60,000 bases of DNA, from contig NW_019091412.1 of NCBI RefSeq assembly GCF_001949145.1, positions 188,001 to 248,000 of the forward strand, in the 5' to 3' direction. The notes under the pieces were generated by a model. It did not search any database, was not told where the DNA came from, and saw nothing but the letters and a program-made list of their open reading frames with translations. Shown one piece after another: positions 40,101 through 50,979 of this stretch; within the stretch, counting starts at the first letter, position 1; each line of letters starts with the position of its first letter. Origin of the DNA: Acanthaster planci. Taxonomy: Eukaryota; Echinodermata; Asteroidea; Valvatida; Acanthasteridae. Made by a program: the position numbers and the translations under genes.

Positions 40101-43100
40101 AAAATTGCGTTCGGAAGATTGACAGGCTGGTATATATGCCTTATATTCATGAAATTAAAAATTTCAACATCTGTGCAAGCAGATGTTCATCCGTTGTTTG
40201 CTCCAGCAATCCACATTGAGCTGAAGCACCCCCTCATCAGTTGAAAAGAGCCATGTTGGTGGGGAGAGTTCATTATTTTTGTTGGTAGCAACGCGACTGT
40301 AATGCGTGTAGTTCATAGTCGACTGTGAACCAGCGAAGTATAGTTCCTATACCAAGGGAGCTGCCGTTGCTAGGAAACTTGCACCCTTTTCCTGGTTCCG
40401 CTCAGGCCCCATAGTCAACAGTTACTGAAGCAACAATAACAACAATTCGGTGTGCAACTAATTGAAAATTCAATCTGCATTATCTAATGAGGTTACCCCA
40501 AATGTTACTCTGAGTAAAATGAAAATCTTTGGGGAGAAACTCAAACACTTTTTTTTTTCATTTTCTGAAAGAGCCATAAGGTAACTGAGGTCTTCGACCG
40601 CTTGGCTCCAATTTTCCAAGACAATACTTTGGGAGGCTCAGTTGATGTAAAAACAAAAGTGTCGCTTGGTTTCCTATTCTGGAGAGAGACCACACAGAAA
40701 TGCCGACGGCGTTTGAGAAAAACTAAAAGCTCCTTGTATACTGAGCCTTCACCTTGCCAGGAAACATCCGACTACTCGTCCATTATGTAGGAAACACGAC
40801 CCAGTTCTTCCTCAATCGAAGACAATTCCCCCATCTACTCTGCATCTACAGCCATTACCAACATCCGTCTCCCCGCCATCGACGCCGAGCGCAACCGGGT
40901 TATTTTTCGGGAGCATGCGACCGAAAAACTGGGGTTGAAATCATAGGGAATCGATACATATTGTTTCAAGACACCATGTGTAACGTTAAAATATTTACCA
41001 CGTTCTTTTCTACGAATTCTGTTATCAAGGGGGCAACTGCTATAACTCAATCGATAGCTGCTTGTAACTATGAGAACCTACCGTCTGTACTGCCAACAGT
41101 GTTTCGATTTGCTGCATTGAAACTCATGCAGTAATCATTGATTCCAGGCCTGAAATGAACGTACTACATGTTTCGTGTAATACTGACAAATTGTCATGTG
41201 CGTCGGTTGGTACATTTCCTTATTTGTGACACATAGATTTGGATGAAGTATTTTGCATCACAAAATGATTTCAAACGCGTGCTCTCGATTTCTGTGAATC
41301 GTTTTCAAGGCAAAGAAATGTTGTTTAGCCTACGTGTTTCATTTCGTTCGGAACGAGAAGGGAATTGATTTATGAGAATGGACGGAGATTGCCCGGATTA
41401 AAATGCATTTATTTAGATTAGAAAAACAATATTTTTTCCGGGTAAGAAGCGCCACAATATCGACAACAGGTAACCAAAAAATCCAAACAAATCTAATCTT
41501 TTATTCAAGCGTTTTATTAAATGATTACCATTAAATGATGTCATCTAACCTTGAGGCCTTCTGGCTCGCTCCGCTGGTGGAACAATAATTGATTTTTTTC
41601 CCGTCTCTCCTCGTCTCCGGATAATTAGGCCTGTTTTGTCTGCTGATGGATTATCCCTGATGTTGGTCATGACGGGGGCCATGGACCCGCCTGCTGACTT
41701 GGCATCTGGTGTATGAGACGCAATCAGTGATATGTCGCGTCAGCCCTGAGAGAGAGAGAGAGAGAGAGGCTTGGACGCAGATCAAAGCATCAACATTCTC
41801 TTGCCTTGGATACAACCTCAGACAAAAATCATCCAATTGAAATCTCTGTCTGAAACGTTGTAGCTTAGAGGCCATAGCATGGCAGCAAGAGATACGACCT
41901 CAACATTTTGATGCAGGCAATTCAATATGGCAGTAATTATAATTTCAGTCAATTGACACGGTTTTGAAATACTGTTTGCGCATTGCAATCTCAAGCCATG
42001 TCACTTGATACATAGACGTACAAAAAAATTCCGACTTGATCGTCTCAGTTCAAGTCTATGTGCCCAGTTTCCGGACTAAAGCAACACTGTCTCGTTGGAT
42101 GGTCTGGTGTCTTCTTCGTTAACGGTCGTTTATTGTGTTTTGTCACTGTGAGTGAATGATTTAATGCTAGGAGAATGGCGGAAGAGTATTTCTCTTCAGG
42201 ATATCGGAGCTGCAGCAACTGTGCCAGCCTGATACTAACAGAGACAAAGAAGGAACTTTAGGATACAATATCGCAAGTTTTCTCAGTTAAAAAAAAACAA
42301 AACATGTTTCCTTTCTCAAGTAGGGAAAAATCCCCACAAGCCTGTCGCATTCAAACATAATTATCCGCAACCACACGAAGAGCAAACATCCAAGTCAGAA
42401 GTCAGCATGACTATCTGCGTGAACTCCATCCTCGTCCTTGACTGTAAAAAATTCTCTCTTTAATAATATAGACTCAAATCCAAGGCTTCCAAATCGTCCC
42501 TGATTATATAAAAGTACATCTTGCTCTATCCCGTGACGCAAACTAAGAGGGATGTCTATGAAAGCGAAGACATCACGTTGGTTGTCATGGTTACTGCCTC
42601 TCACGAGCGCTTCCCGTCCTTGAGGTTAAGTCTTCCGACATCACAGAATCTGCTTCTCAGTCGAATCACATGTATTATATTACCAAATCCCTCAAACTTA
42701 AGTAAAAAGTTAATGGACACAAATTAACCATATAAGAAAAAGGTTACCCTATACCTTTTTGGCTACTTTCTCCTCATGAACTGTCAAGTCGATTAAAAGA
42801 CATTGTGTAACGTTGCCCAATCGTCAGTCAGCCGTGGCAGCTAAGGACACTCATCATACAGGGATATTACGTATTGTCACAGCTGAGCGCTCTTTGAAAC
42901 TTTACCAATTTTCACTGCAACAAATCTGTACACCTAACAAATCAGCAGAAGATAAAGATGGGGTGATTTATTTCGCTCGGGCAAATTTTTTCCGCAAAAA
43001 TTCACCCAAACATCTTCCCCTTACACTCGTTTCCCGTCATTGTGACGGTGTCTTCCATCTGCAGACAAGAATTTTCGAGTTGTCACTTTGACGGAATATT

Positions 43101-43390
43101 TGCTCTCATTTCTTTGTTGTGTTGTATTGGTGTAAATAGTTATCGTGAGGCAACACCTTTAAGTCAGAATCTTTAAATACATTGGTAATCGTTCTCACCA
43201 GGAAGTTACTCGGCCCGTTCAAGTTGGTAGATTTGGCTATAGTGCAACATTTGACACTTAAAATGTCAAGCGAAGCATTGTAACTAACACGTCCGGTGAT
43301 TTATGCATCCAAATGCACGACTAAATGTCGAGGTCTTATTATGTTGATTGAAATCACCAAGCGATTGTTAAGCAATCAAGGTATTAATGC
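37166..43390. other. Long stretch without a recognised gene
   Basis: Only short open frames are present. A 60-codon frame at 38408-38590 (starting MDETRLESECTG) follows an acceptor-like CTAGCTGCAG but shows no known domain. A (GA)n run lies at 41748-41769. The composition is ordinary intergenic or intronic DNA. Confidence 0.4.
41748..41769. repeat. (GA)n microsatellite
   Basis: About eleven GA units in a row. GA repeats can bind GAGA-type factors, but no function is shown here. Confidence 0.9.
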
Positions 43391-43399
43391 CTACGATCG

Positions 43400-44216
43400 A
43401 GGAAGATTACTTTTATCCTCAAAATGCCTGTGAGGATTGTGCGCTTGTCAGTTCGCGTATGCTCAACCTGTGTTAAGGCAAAGACCGAATACGCATCCAA
43501 CCTATACATTTCGTTTACTACCGAAAACGCGCGGTAATGGGCACAGTTCCGTAACACGTGACCCCCCTCAAAAATACCCTCTCGAGTGGCTGGAGTTGGA
43601 TGGCATTTTATTGGGTATCGGCTCTTCGGAGCGAGTCAACGTGTCTTGAAGTGATGCTGCAGCCGCCTTGGGGGAAGAGGCAGCGTTTATCTACCGGGGG
43701 AGGAAAGCGCCTAGATTTCGGCGAAGAGGAAGGGACGGGAACTTGGTCGTCACGGGGGCTTGACTGGAGGCGATTCGGCCGGTCAACACTGTACACTTGC
43801 CGAGCGTGTCAGTCGAGCGTAATAATTGGCACGTGTATCCCAGGGCTTTCTAATAAGATGTTCAATCTGTGAATGCGTCGGCTGGTATTGTGTACTGCAC
43901 GCATTGTGCCGGCCAACATCATTCTTATCGGCAGCGGCAACGAGACTGCATGGCAGCAGAGAAAGTGTCGATAAGCGGTAAATGCAAACCGGGCGCTGAG
44001 CTTCAAAGTACAACGAGCGAGACACAGAAAGGCACATTCTTTTCCACGGAGTACGGCAAAGCGGGCTGCAAGCCTCGTAGGCACCAGCTGGGTGTTTTTC
44101 ACTGCAGCCCGGCGACTTCGTCTCTGACCTGGGGATCGTCGAGCGCTGGACACGTACCCTTCCCTTCCCTGGACCTCCGAGGACCCCCTCCGAGGACCCA
44201 ACAACAATCCTCAAAC
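43400..44216 (+). promoter_or_regulatory. CpG-rich promoter-like region
   Basis: CpG and GC content rise strongly from about 43530 to 44220, with runs such as CGGCGAAGAGG and GGCGATTCGGCCGG. A signal-peptide exon follows at 44217. I infer a promoter and 5' UTR. The long open frames on both strands here (about 130 to 190 codons) reflect the GC-rich composition and show no domain. Confidence 0.5.
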
Positions 44217-44265
44217 ATGAAACACTTATGGAGCTACGCAGTTTTCTTGGGATGTCTAATCCAAG
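44217..44265 (+). CDS. Candidate first coding exon: signal peptide, phase-1 donor
   Basis: The frame encodes MKHLWSYAVFLGCLIQ plus one base, with a strong donor CAAG/GTAAGT at 44265/44266. It has the make-up of a signal peptide: a positive start, a hydrophobic core, and a small or polar end. A phase-1 intron straight after the signal peptide is typical of secreted and receptor genes. The CpG-rich DNA upstream supports a start here. The rest of the gene is not firmly identified. Possible next exons in matching phase are 45588-45634 (DYKDFNKTSAQQECM after a split Asp) and 47464-47685. The product is unknown. Confidence 0.5.
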
Positions 44266-47100
44266 GTAAGTGAGGACCTCTCGGTCTTTTGGCGCGGCCG
44301 ATACCCATCGCTGAGTGGGTCTTTTTGTACAGTTCTCATTAGGTATGGCTGGCACGGGCTGTTTGTCTTCCGAACATCTGGGGCTTAATCATACAGCCCA
44401 TTAGGCCGATTCAACCCCCGCTCTAACCCCTTGAGCCCTCCTTGGCGCTGGTGGGTCCACCATTAGGCTGTTTCGTTTTCCCCCGAACGCCCGGAACCAT
44501 ATTGATCCCATTTTAGCACACGGTGAGCGAGGGGGGTGGGGAGAATGATGTTCTCCCCTTGTATCTTAGTCCGCGCGTGCGTCACGGGAGCCTTATCACC
44601 CATTCCAATCCGTCCTTATAGCTGTCCAACGGCGAGAGAGCCAGGCAGAGACACACGGGCCCATCTTCGCACTCTGCCGGGCAATTTCATCCGGAATCCC
44701 CTAATATCGCATTAGTCACGGGCAGCTTGGTTTCCTCCATGTCTTTATTCTTGTCCTCCCCTTTCACAGCTCTTTAAGTTTCCAGCCTTGGCGATGGTGC
44801 GTATTTTTCCTTCCCGTACATAGGCCTACCCGTGAATGGATAATCACACTAATTGATTTCCCCCGTTCATCCTTGGTCGGTTTTGTATAATCGGATGCTG
44901 TACCGCGAGTTGTCTCCGTTAACTCAAGGAACATCGAAAAACAGATTTCAGTTTCAAGGAGAGGTCTGCTCAGCTACACTTGGTCGATTACGGCTGAAGT
45001 GATAATCCACACCGAGAGATGTTTTTGTTGTAATCTGAGTATCTCGGGTGAAAAATGGGTCTCTGTTTGGGCCAGATGTCTTGCCTGTTGTAGTTGGGAA
45101 GCCTCACAGAATCTTACCACAAAACCACTTGTTTCCTTTTTGGGTGTTTGAATACTTTTGGCCAAGTTGAGTTTAGATGTAGGTTCTACCGTGCATTATG
45201 TTATGACCTTGATCGGTGTTATCGTTGGGCACCATTTCAACTGAAAAAAGTACGAATTTCTTTAAAGCATTCAAGTTTATGCCTTTACATACCAATCTCC
45301 ACCCTACGTAAAAATCCTCAAATCGAAGAACTTTAATTATTCGAGGATGATCCCGTAAGCGTTGGCGCCCGCATGTAGCGTCTTCTCGTTATCTCTCCTG
45401 AAATCACGTATGGACAAACTGCCGTGCATATGATATCCTCGCAATTTACTGTTGTCGGTCGACAACAGATTGTTCAAAATGCTACAGCTTTTATTGACAA
45501 TGCAAAGAATGCAGACGGGAATCACGGAACATACCCGGTCGGGATAACCTTGATCATTGAGTAATCAGATGGGATTAATTTCTGCAGATGACTACAAGGA
45601 CTTCAATAAGACTTCAGCACAGCAGGAGTGCATGGTAATGTTGATATGACCGCTGTGGGAGAAATTCTAGGAAGGAAATGCCAGCCCTTGAAGGGAGGGA
45701 AACGTACATCTTTAAAACCGGCGTACTTAATCAAGTTTTTCAAAGACAGCTCAATTGCCAATATGGAACAGGATCAAACTCAAATGAAAATTTAGGGGTA
45801 CATTAGTGAGGTGGTCTCATCAAAGGATTTATTTCCGAATGTAGAAGGTGCGGCTTGGAGAACGTCATTCATTTCTGATGTAAGAGATACATAAATATGT
45901 CACATCACCTCACTAAATAGCGTAGATAAGTAGACTAAAATGAGAGGAAGAGAGTGGAAAATGAAACTTGCAAGGCAAAGTTGTCAATCTCACTTTAATG
46001 GACCCGCGCCCACGCAGTATGAAGGGGAGAACGTTGCCCAGTGCAGCAACAGGGCAAACACAGGCTGCTGCGGGTGTCCAGGGTATACACGACGCGCAAA
46101 ACCCCGAGTGATGGTAGGCGATTTGGGGTGTGCACGAACTTCGATCTGAGTACATGACTGTGTCGTCTTCGCGTCCCTGGACATGTTTTGCTTACAGGGC
46201 AGATTGGCCTATAGTGGTTGGGGACTCAGTAATCAGAATGTCACGACTCTATAGCTGCAGGCCGTGATGTGTCCTCGGGCAAGCCACGTTACTCCCACCT
46301 GCCCCCCTACACTCAAAGAAATCGAACTGGCACCAATAGACCAGAACAACTTGTGGCTGGCATCCCAGCAATGTTCTCAGTCTTTCCACGTCATGAAAAT
46401 TAAAATGAAAACCTGTCTGATCAATCACGTGAGCTGAAGACAGACTTCATCTCTTAAGCCTGTAGGTTGATTTCCCCGAGACTGTGCGCATGTGCAAGTG
46501 CGTAGGAACAGATTGATCACGCAGCAGATGCTGCTAAAAGCAAGTGCTTTGGGTAAAAAGGTAGCCCAAATCAGCCCCTCTTAAACGGCCCACTGTTAAG
46601 ACTGTGCACATCAGCAGCAGCAGCGAGCCATCCTTTCCCCTCCAACTTCCCCTGTCGGCACGAATATGGAAATAGATGTTGTTGATTAAATTCGCGACAT
46701 TTCGGTACAGAACAAACGAAACCTGTTTCAGTGCCGCCCAAATTACGGTCGACGAGTGCATGAGCAGGCAAGCGTAATTGGTTCAATTAAATAGACAAAA
46801 AAGAGTGCGAAAAAGACGGGGGGGGGGTTGATTATTTACCCCTTGGATTCGACTCCTGTGCAATTTGTATCTATGGACAAACGTTTTTATTAACCTGTAC
46901 TAAAATAAATGAACGGAGAACTATTGATAATTTGTCATTACCTGCAGCTGTAATCAGTTACGTCATTTGAAGGGTAGCGAAAGTAGTCCCCCATCAATCG
47001 AGATTTTTAAGGGTTTTTTACAGTAAAATTGAGTGTTTTCCTCAATACAGACTTCTAATTTCCCAAGGACTACGCGAACTATTAAAAATATAAGAGGCAA
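44266..47100. other. Probable intron sequence with one SINE
   Basis: This follows the signal-peptide exon. CpG-rich sequence continues to about 44650 and then fades. A weak exon candidate at 45588-45634 (acceptor TTTCTGCAG, donor ATG/GTAATG) keeps phase with the signal-peptide exon. The SINE at 46208-46313 is listed separately. Confidence 0.35.
46208..46313 (+). mobile_element. tRNA-derived SINE, plus strand
   Basis: A decayed tRNA-like head (TGGTTGGGGACTCAGTAATC) is followed by a block with TGTCCTCGGGCAAGCCACG and then CCCACCTGCCCCCC. The block matches the widely shared SINE tail whose consensus resembles TGTCCTTGGGCAAGGCAC. The B-box has decayed, so the copy is old. Confidence 0.6.
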
Positions 47101-47463
47101 ATGACTGATTTGTCGTTCGTGGAAATACGAATATGTAAATTGCCACATTTTGCGTCCCATTCTGGATGTAATACAATTATTCGTTTCTCTGATTACATTA
47201 CACTGACTGCTAAATGTCATATGGATATGTCTTATTTCACTCGATTGAGTTGGATGTTGAACTGCGGATTAACTGAAATTACAAAAAGAGGAAATAATCC
47301 GTCATCGTCTACACTCAGACAGATGTCATCTGTGCTTTCTCGTTATTGTCTGGTGACTTTAGATAAAGTCACAACAGTGCAATTACTGTTGCAGCTTTCT
47401 TTCTCATGCATAAGCACTGTTGTTACGATCAAACCTGACGTGTGCGAATACAGCACATACCAG

Positions 47464-47685
47464 GGGAAGAATCAAATGATTGCTCCGATGGCGAAATATC
47501 TTTGGAAAGAAATTCTGAACATTGATTTCCGAGGCTTGTCTGAACAGCTCGATGCCAACACAATCTCTCCATACAAAGGACCAACCTTAGTCCACGTTTA
47601 CTACTCAACAGTTATTATGGAAATTGAAAATACGATAACGATAATGCAACATCCGCCATTGTCAAGTGAAATGCCCGCAGGATGC
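47464..47685 (+). CDS. Weak candidate exon, faintly like a Cys-loop receptor N-terminal segment
   Basis: A 206-codon open stretch (47101-47721) is long for AT-rich DNA. Within it an acceptor-like ACATACCAG and a strong donor TGC/GTAAGT bound 74 codons in phase 0. The segment LDANTISPYKGPTLVHV resembles in spacing the D-x(4,5)-P-x-(3)-GP-x-x-V-x-V region of glycine, GABA and glutamate-gated channel subunits. The acceptor has a poor pyrimidine tract and the expected following motif is missing, so this may be chance. Confidence 0.2.
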
Positions 47686-47721
47686 GTAAGTGGAAGGTGG
47701 AAAATTGCAATTTTTTTTTAA

Positions 47722-50700
47722 CCTGCCCAGACCGTGAAAATACAAAATTCTCTCCAAGTTGACGAGCGCACAGTTTGATTTTCTGCCCACAGCAGTTACT
47801 TCTACAGCATGACCCTCTTCGTCGACGAATTACTAAAGCCCTTTCATGGTTTTTGAGGTCGTTTCTTTCTATCGTTTTTTTGTCCATACAGAATTCAGGT
47901 TGTACCGAACAAGAGCATGAAACGGGAAAAAAATCAGTTTCTGTCAATTTTGTCCAACGACAATTTGGTACGGCTGTAAACAAATTGTGAGTGCCAAATG
48001 TTCCACTGAACATTCATGAAAGTCAGATTTCTTTTTGTACTTTTCATGTTTATGATTGTAAGTTTTATCACGATCACGAGATTATGATGGAGATTTTTTT
48101 CATCTTGATATCTGAGAAAATGTTTCATGAAAGTTTCAAAATTATTCCGTTGTGGTCACTGTGCCAAACAGAATGTGGTAGATCAGTACGAAGCAAAGTC
48201 AATCAAAGTCTAAGCTTTTCGATCAGATAACGCCCTCATTAGCTACGTTAGCGCATAACAATATAATTATTTGGTTTTCTATGCCCAAAACAAAGCGAAA
48301 AATTGATAATCGCTTAATATTTAAAACAACAAATTTGCCGAGTAAAATAAATGCACAAACCGATGACGAAGTCGTGAAAATTGCAGGAAAAAATAGTCTC
48401 AAGCAGTTTGACAAATAGGTAAACGCCCTGTAGGAATTCCTCTGAAATTGATTTGTTTTCTCATTCAAGCAGTTACCAAACGCTGTTGATGAAAAAACTC
48501 CGAGTCGATTCCTTTCCTAATCGACTTTATTTTGAGTGACCGACCATTTCATTTACCGAAGCTCACCAAGGATTTTGTATTCTGTATGCGTCGTGGTTCT
48601 TGTGAAAGAGGCTTCCGTGACGGGCTTGTTGATGAAATTCTCTGGACAGTGGGCACTCATGTCAAAAAAAGGAGAAAGAAAAATCGATTTTGACACAGGG
48701 CGAGGAATTGAGAGAGCTTGGCAGAGTTTGCTCTCTCCACATCATTGGCACCACGTCGAACCTTCGTGTTTTCTCACATAGATTCGTATTAACCTACATG
48801 TTGTGCAATTCTTGAAAACTTTTTTCTCTCTTCTGGCCTCGTACCTCACCAACAACCCAGTTACTCTTCATCATCAAGACTGAAGGTGGCAAGGATGTCG
48901 TTTAGCACCATGGTAACCACCACGCACGTACCACAGGTACGGGGAGCCATTTCTTCTCAATCGGGTGGAGTTTCCACATGGGTTTGGACGTCATCATTCG
49001 CAGCTTGTTGTACCCCATCCAAAATAATATAAAGTGTGCATAAAGGGATGGTTCTCCATAGCTTTTAGACATAGTCGGGAATCGAACTAAATTTAAGCTT
49101 CAAAGATAACAATAATTGAAGATACATAAATTTGCACATTCAGAGAACATCAATCGACATCACCGATTTGCAATCAACTTTGGTTATACCGGCTGCCTAC
49201 CATACTATGCTTTATGATGCCAGTTGGAGCTTAAATTGAAAGGAAATTTAATTGCAAAGAAATGAATACCCACTGGAACCTGACTGCTTCTAAGTGAAAC
49301 TACCACGCGAAACTCCTTACCAAGTGCTTTTAAATCGACTAAACCTATGGGCCTGCCGTTCGCGAGGACTAGGCAACCAAACCTTGATATAAAACGATTC
49401 CATTCAGATTGGGGACCATCTCATCTGAGCTTGAAACTGCTCCTAAGCCCAGAATCCTGGTTTTGGGCCGTTTGGCGATATCATTGCAAACGAAACATAT
49501 TTGGGTTGAATATTCCCTTGTTTATCATTTTGTCTTCAACCGATCTCCGTCATATATACGTGTAGCCTATACCAAACTGACCATCACCGTCAGGTGCGCC
49601 TCCCGATTATTCGTTTGACGTATGCACCAAATTTGACCCCGCAGATTCGGAAATGTCATCGCTGCGTGAAAAATAAAATCCCGAAGGCTGTCACTCAAGC
49701 TTGGTTTATATCACCCCCAGCCACTAGTACATAACAGCATTTAGCTCTGGGGAATGGCATTCAGAAGTATTTTCTATGATATGGCATTTGGAATAATTTT
49801 CTATTTTTATTTAAAAATTGATTTAACTGTCAGTGTTTTTTTTTTAATGCGGCAACACCCACGACAAATTGTCTTTGTTTACAGAAAAGTAATCCATCAA
49901 AAATGTTGAAAGCTTGACTAGAAATGCTTCTCAAAAGTTGCCAAATATGCATGTTTTATGTAAAAATTGATCTCTCTTCAGTTTTATTTTCTAATGGGAC
50001 AAGACCCGAAGAAAGTGGCACTGTTAATGAAAATAATCAATCAAAAATATTGACGAGCTTACTGTTACTTGATATGATTCCCCAAAGTTACAAAAGAGGT
50101 ACCTGTGCGTTTTTTCATTATTGTATGACGAATCAATTTCGAAAATCGTTTTATAAGGTAGAAAGGTCCCCAATGAATAATATAATTTCTTAACGAGCCA
50201 AAAGTCTGGCCTAGCTATAAGAGGTATTTTTTCATAATATATCTACTATATTTAACTTGGACGTCAGGAAAATAGTAAACATAAACATCACCCTTCAATG
50301 AATACTTCAAAGTATTCCAGTACTCTGCAAACATAATTATGGAATGTTCCATCATTAAACAGGTTTCATATCTTTTAATTGCCCTAATACTCAGAGATTC
50401 TGTCAACAGTAACTAAATCTCAATTGATTCTTTTACTTTTGAATAGTCGTTTCTGTTGAATTCCTGACAAACTTAATGGGTCGATATAAACCACAGACGA
50501 ATGTTACTAAAAAGATCCAGCCTTCAGAATTGAACCTAGTGGTCGACAATAAATAAACAAATAAATACCATTTAGACATACCAGTTTAGGCATAATTTAT
50601 GTGGTTGGTGCATTGGTGCATTGTAGCTCCAACCCTGGCATGTAGGGACTGTCTCCACGGGGAAAGCGCATGAGTAGGGGTCTGACTGTCAGTTGTCGAA
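47722..50700. other. AT-rich stretch without a recognised gene
   Basis: I see nothing that supports an exon. A degenerate B-box-like GGGAATCGAACT near 49078 is not part of a recognisable tRNA or SINE. Confidence 0.4.
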
Positions 50701-50979
50701 TTATCGCCTCCGTGGAATGACAGCGGTGTTCCCAACACCGCTGCCCGACCACGAGATGCCGGCGTAACGCTCGCTGATTACCCCGGCATCGATCATCTCA
50801 CCTAGGTTCGCGCCATTTTTTTTTTCAGGGAGACTTTCCCCTTGGGTAGCCCGGCCTTCGACTGGGCCTGCTCTTATGCTTGGCCTGGCCCGGCCGGCTT
50901 GACGATTGGACTCGGAGGGATTCCTAATAAACCTCAAAATCCGATCACGCAGCTTTTCATTGCGAGTCTGCGCCGCCAT
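50701..50979 (-). CDS. Hypothetical small ORF, 92 codons, GC-rich
   Basis: This minus-strand frame starts at an ATG at 50979 (MAAQTRNEKLRDRILRF) and ends at a stop at 50703-50701. A TATTTATA element lies only about 8 bp before the ATG. Inside the frame a donor-like CCTAG/GTGAGA occurs near 50804, so it may instead be a first exon. The product is Arg/Gly/Ser-rich with no recognised domain. It is compositionally distinct from the AT-rich DNA around it, which suggests either a promoter with a first exon or an inserted element. Confidence 0.25.
   Translation of the reverse strand: MAAQTRNEKLRDRILRFIRNPSESNRQAGRARPSIRAGPVEGRATQGESLPEKKNGANLGEMIDAGVISERYAGISWSGSGVGNTAVIPRRR
50721..50743. repeat. 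Perfect GC-rich hairpin, 10-bp stem
   Basis: CAGCGGTGTT, loop CCC, AACACCGCTG. It lies at the 3' end of the small minus-strand ORF. It is not the histone mRNA stem-loop, whose sequence is different. Confidence 0.75.

Noticed and set aside
43783-44355. 190-codon minus-strand frame and 134-codon plus-strand frame in the CpG-rich region
   Set aside because: Both strands are open, as expected of CpG-rich DNA. No domain is recognised, and the signal-peptide exon gives a better explanation of the region.
46016-46092. Cys-rich exon-like stretch (QCSNRANTGCCGCPG) with a CAG acceptor
   Set aside because: In the phase offered by the signal-peptide exon it hits a stop at once, and its donor (GTATAC) is weak.
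49073-49090. B-box-like GGGAATCGAACT
   Set aside because: There is no A-box at the right distance and no SINE body. Probably chance.
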